In this document: positions 2,822-5,301 of the stretch, piece by piece
Layout of the letters: each line of letters begins with the position of its first letter
How positions within the stretch are numbered: the stretch's first letter is position 1
Assembly (NCBI GenBank): GCA_945896935.1
Contig: CAMDER010000122.1
Coordinates: 1-5,301, forward strand
Direction of reading: 5' to 3'
Origin: Bifidobacterium breve
GTDB lineage: Bacteria; Actinomycetota; Acidimicrobiia; Acidimicrobiales; Ilumatobacteraceae
Length of the DNA: 5,301 bases
The notes under the pieces: model-generated
Told to the model about the DNA's origin: nothing
Seen by the model: only the letters and a program-made list of their open reading frames with translations
The model's database searches: none
Made by a program: the position numbers and the translations under genes

Positions 2822-5301
2822 ATGTTTGCACGTTCAATTTCATCTCAATCAATGTCAACTCGCGCCCGTTTTGTGAGGTCGTGGTGGAACCGTCGATCAA
2901 CCGCGACTGGACTCGCGATTGCACTCATCGCTTCATCGGTTGGAGTGGCGGTCATCGGCAATAGTTCGGCGACATTCGCCGAACCACCAGCCGAAGTGTC
3001 GCAACTCGCCAATGTCACCAACGACAACAACGGTAGTGACCCAGCAGAAATGACATTGCTCGGAAACAAGATCATTTACCGTGCCTACGACGACGACCAC
3101 GGTTCCGAATTGTGGATATCTAATGCGGACGGAACTGATCCGAAAATTTTGAAGGACATCAATCCCGACGGTGGCTCAAGCCCGTACGGATTCACAGTGG
3201 TGGGCGACATCGCCTACTTCAGTGCCGATAACGGCGTCAATGGACAAGAACTTTGGAAAACAAACGGTACCGCCGACGGCACAACGTTGATTCACGATAT
3301 TTATCCCGGCGGTGACAGCAGTTCGCCAAACACATTCAAAGCATCGGGCACGTTGGTTTTCTTTTTCGCAACTGATGCCAGCGGTAATTCGGTGTGGGTA
3401 ACGAGTGGTACGGCTCAGTCAACGCGCAAAGTTGGCGGAATTGAAATTGCAACTCAGGCAAGTAATCCGAGCAACATCGTGCAATTGAATGGACTCACAT
3501 ATTTTCGTGCCGACAATGGTGTGAACGGTCACGAAATTTGGGTCAGCGACGGAACTCCTCAAGGTTCACGAATGATTAAAGATGTGAATCCTGGCAGCGG
3601 TCAAGGAGCCGACACCATTTACTCCTTAGGTGGACGCATTTTCTTCCGCGGAAATGATGGTGTACGCGGCTGGGAGTTGTGGACGACCGATGGAACTGAA
3701 GCGGGCACAATGATGTTGAAAAATATCAACCCGACAGGTGACTCAAGTGTTGAATACTTCACTCACTCCAATGGTAAATGGTATTTCAGGTCGGTCGACG
3801 TGAACTGCTGTGATCAACTACGCACCGGTCAGACTGGTTACGAGTTGTACGTCACCGAAGGCACGACCACCGGAACTCGTCTTGTCAAGGACATCAGTAC
3901 AAACGCTCCAACAAATAACTGTTGGTGGTGTTATGGACCAACCAACTTTAAAGCACTCACTAACGGAATCATTTTCCAGCAAGACGACGGTGTACACGGA
4001 ACTGTTTGGTATCGATCAGACGGAACCACTGCAGGTACCACATCCCTTGATCCCGATCTCAATGATCTTTTGAGCAATAACAGCGAACCGATCATCATTG
4101 ATAACAAGGCCTACTTCTTAGCTGGCGATGCCACAAATGGTCTTGAACCTTGGGTAACTGACGGTTCGCCGACAGGCACGCGCATGTTGGCAAACGTCAA
4201 TACAAACAATCAATCGAGTGGTATCGCGAATATGACGCGTATAGGCACCACTGCGAACTACGTCTTTAGTAGCAACGATGGAATTCATGGTGAAGAACTT
4301 TGGGTCACCGACTTCACAGATGCGGGTACGCGTATGGTGCGCGAGTTACAGACCGGAACAGAAAATAGCGCCCAAAGTTCGCCACATCAGTTTTATGCTG
4401 TTGGAGACAGGGTCTTCTTCCGTGCGTTCAGCGATGCAACTGGTTGGGAAATGTGGGTCACCGACGGAACATCAATTGGCACGCGAGCACTTGATCTGAA
4501 TCCCGGTCGACCAGATTCAACTTGGGATCAGATCTACGGCCTTAGTAGCAAGATTGTTTTCCGGCGACACACCGAGGCCACGGGATACGAGCCGTGGATT
4601 TCGGATGGAACTATTTCGGGAACGCGGATGATCAAAGAATTCAATCCGTCTGGCGACAGCACTTTGGAATTGGCTGCCGAATCGAACGGCAAGATCTACT
4701 TGAAGATCAATGACCAAACTGAACCTGGCTATACCGCGGTATGGGTGACCGATGGAACGTCGGCGAATACCACCAAACTCACGTCGCGTTGTGCAAATAA
4801 TGGCAACCCTGACCCCCATGCGTTTACACCTGTTGCTGGTGGATTGTTGTTCAAACTCAATGACTGTCAGTACAACCATAAGTGGTGGCGTACCGACGGA
4901 ACCCTTGCGGGAACTGCGCGACTTGATCTCACGTACGACTCACTCACAACACAGTGGAATGACGTCAACCCGATTGCGATTGGTGACAAGTACTACTACA
5001 CAATGACTACTCCAGAAACCGGTACAGAAATCTGGATCACCGATGGTTCACCGAGTGGGACTCGTGTTTTGAAAGACATCAATACTGTGCAGGGCGGCTC
5101 GGCTTCGGGCACTGGTGTGAAGCTTGGTAACAAGTGGATCTTTAACGCCAATAATGGAATCAATGGTGATGAACTGTGGGTGAGTGACGGCACCGTTTCT
5201 GGGACGCGTATGGTACGCGAACTACAAACAGGAACCGAGAACAGTGCACAAAGTTCGCCGTCAGGGTTTGTGTTAGCTGGTGACAAAGTTTTCTTTAGGG
5301 C
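2822..5301 (+). CDS. Secreted giant ELWxxDGT tandem-repeat protein, 3' end beyond the window
   Basis: An open frame of 826 complete codons with no stop before the window edge; the protein is partial at its C terminus. Residues 1-53 form an export signal: basic N region (R14, R16, R19, R24, R25), hydrophobic core about 29-47 (GLAIALIASSVGVAVIG) and likely cleavage after A50 or A53. The rest is at least 15 tandem units of about 48 residues, each with ELWxxDGTxxGTRxVKDINPG, a variable segment, a G-x-x-x-F/Y-F strand and a D-N/D-G-V-x-G loop. This is the family I know as ELWxxDGT repeat (TIGR04534), found in large secreted or surface proteins of aquatic bacteria; its function is not established. 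The unit length and strand pattern suggest beta-propeller blades (inference). Units are grouped in sixes. Cysteines occur only at 329, 330, 367, 370, 657 and 682. RR at 24-25 lacks the rest of a Tat motif, so Sec export is more likely. No catalytic domain is seen in this part. Confidence 0.93.
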   Translation, partial: MFARSISSQSMSTRARFVRSWWNRRSTATGLAIALIASSVGVAVIGNSSATFAEPPAEVSQLANVTNDNNGSDPAEMTLLGNKIIYRAYDDDHGSELWISNADGTDPKILKDINPDGGSSPYGFTVVGDIAYFSADNGVNGQELWKTNGTADGTTLIHDIYPGGDSSSPNTFKASGTLVFFFATDASGNSVWVTSGTAQSTRKVGGIEIATQASNPSNIVQLNGLTYFRADNGVNGHEIWVSDGTPQGSRMIKDVNPGSGQGADTIYSLGGRIFFRGNDGVRGWELWTTDGTEAGTMMLKNINPTGDSSVEYFTHSNGKWYFRSVDVNCCDQLRTGQTGYELYVTEGTTTGTRLVKDISTNAPTNNCWWCYGPTNFKALTNGIIFQQDDGVHGTVWYRSDGTTAGTTSLDPDLNDLLSNNSEPIIIDNKAYFLAGDATNGLEPWVTDGSPTGTRMLANVNTNNQSSGIANMTRIGTTANYVFSSNDGIHGEELWVTDFTDAGTRMVRELQTGTENSAQSSPHQFYAVGDRVFFRAFSDATGWEMWVTDGTSIGTRALDLNPGRPDSTWDQIYGLSSKIVFRRHTEATGYEPWISDGTISGTRMIKEFNPSGDSTLELAAESNGKIYLKINDQTEPGYTAVWVTDGTSANTTKLTSRCANNGNPDPHAFTPVAGGLLFKLNDCQYNHKWWRTDGTLAGTARLDLTYDSLTTQWNDVNPIAIGDKYYYTMTTPETGTEIWITDGSPSGTRVLKDINTVQGGSASGTGVKLGNKWIFNANNGINGDELWVSDGTVSGTRMVRELQTGTENSAQSSPSGFVLAGDKVFFR
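3533..4447 (+). repeat. First copy of a six-unit super-repeat (units 4-9)
   Basis: Residues 238-542. Each unit best matches the one six places later: unit 5 residues 301-322 and unit 11 residues 606-627 share 11 of 22 residues, including NP, GDS and SNGK. Unit 7 WYRSDGTTAGTTSLD and unit 13 WWRTDGTLAGTARLD share 10 of 15. Unit 4 IYSLGGRIFFR and unit 10 IYGLSSKIVFR share 6 of 11. The exact phase of the module is uncertain. Confidence 0.6.
4325..4384 (+). repeat. Conserved 20-residue segment, copy in unit 9
   Basis: Encodes residues 502-521 (GTRMVRELQTG...AQSSP), identical to residues 794-813. The two DNA copies differ at 12 of 60 positions, every one silent. Confidence 0.9.
4448..5301 (+). repeat. 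Second copy of the six-unit super-repeat (units 10-15, unit 15 incomplete)
   Basis: Residues 543-826, offset by 292-305 residues from the first copy. Units 8 and 14 both have the unusual DGSPxGTR and an NT where most units have NPG. Units 9 and 15 share a 20-residue identical stretch. The offset shrinks from 305 to about 293 because units 5 and 6 carry insertions absent from 11 and 12. Confidence 0.6.
5201..5260 (+). repeat. Conserved 20-residue segment, copy in unit 15
   Basis: Encodes residues 794-813, identical in protein to the copy at 4325-4384, 876 bases (292 codons) upstream. Confidence 0.9.

Larger units (their letters stand above)
3107..5301 (+). repeat. Array of 15 visible ELWxxDGT protein repeats
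   Basis: The ELW-equivalent positions are residues 96, 143, 190, 238, 285, 341, 394, 442, 492, 543, 590, 639, 687, 736 and 784 of the 2822 protein, a spacing of 47-51 except for two longer units (56 and 53). Degenerate units are 1 (ISNADGTDPK, no second GT), 3 (TSGTAQST), 9 (TDFTDAGT) and 12 (TDGTSANT). The repeats are protein-level; DNA of neighbouring units is well diverged. The array continues past the right edge. Confidence 0.9.

Noticed and set aside
2587..2823. Minus-strand frame of 78 codons ending in ...GIEPLTSTLQR
   Set aside because: Its C-terminal part is the antisense translation of the tRNA-Ala gene, a known annotation artefact, and the rest matches no family I know.
2882..2911. 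Twin-arginine signal (R24-R25) in the repeat protein
   Set aside because: The residues around RR do not fit S/T-R-R-x-F-L-K, so a Sec signal is the simpler reading.
4517..4879. Minus-strand frame of 120 codons inside the repeat gene
   Set aside because: It is a shadow of the ELWxxDGT frame, with no family features, and the plus-strand repeat motif runs without interruption through it.
4996..5286. Minus-strand frame of 96 codons inside the repeat gene
   Set aside because: A shadow of repeat units 14 and 15; its hydrophobic look comes from the antisense of the repeated coding sequence.
3107..5301. CRISPR-like or DNA-level tandem repeat
   Set aside because: The periodicity of about 145 bases is in the protein; DNA of the units is diverged at silent positions and there are no spacers.

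Overview
The window looks like chromosomal DNA of an actinobacterium, probably from a moderate-GC lineage such as the Acidimicrobiia (Ilumatobacter-like). This is an inference from four things: a mycothiol-dependent-type (MDMPI/DinB-like) protein, a limonene-monooxygenase-like LLM flavoenzyme, a tRNA gene without an encoded CCA end, and starts that look leaderless. GC is close to 50% by eye.

Layout. Positions 1-133 hold an undecided partial reading frame at the left edge and the upstream region of the first clear gene. Positions 134-919 (+) encode a 261-aa protein of the mycothiol-dependent maleylpyruvate isomerase-like superfamily. Positions 958-1170 (+) encode a 70-aa protein with two CxxC knuckles. 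Positions 1175-2464 (-) encode a 429-aa luciferase-like (LLM) flavin-dependent oxidoreductase that converges on the zinc-ribbon gene with only 4 bases between the stop codons. A complete tRNA-Ala(TGC) gene lies at 2561-2633 (+). It is followed by a 188-base non-coding stretch with a promoter-like region and a 17-bp palindrome. From 2822 to the right edge runs one very long open frame (+), still open at 5301. It encodes a secreted protein built from at least 15 tandem ELWxxDGT units of about 48 residues.

The first three genes look like ordinary housekeeping or accessory metabolism, and nothing shows they act in one pathway. Two of them (958 and 2464) have a -10-like hexamer exactly 6 nt before the ATG and no usable Shine-Dalgarno, which suggests leaderless mRNAs. 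The giant repeat gene instead has a normal GAGGG ribosome-binding site.

The most interesting content is in the repeat protein. Its units show a higher-order period of six (about 292-305 residues), as if a six-unit module, perhaps one six-bladed beta-propeller, had been duplicated. One 20-residue stretch is repeated exactly at protein level while its DNA differs at 12 of 60 positions, all silent. Cysteines occur only in two neighbouring enlarged units and in one unit six positions later. No CRISPR array, insertion sequence or phage gene was seen.
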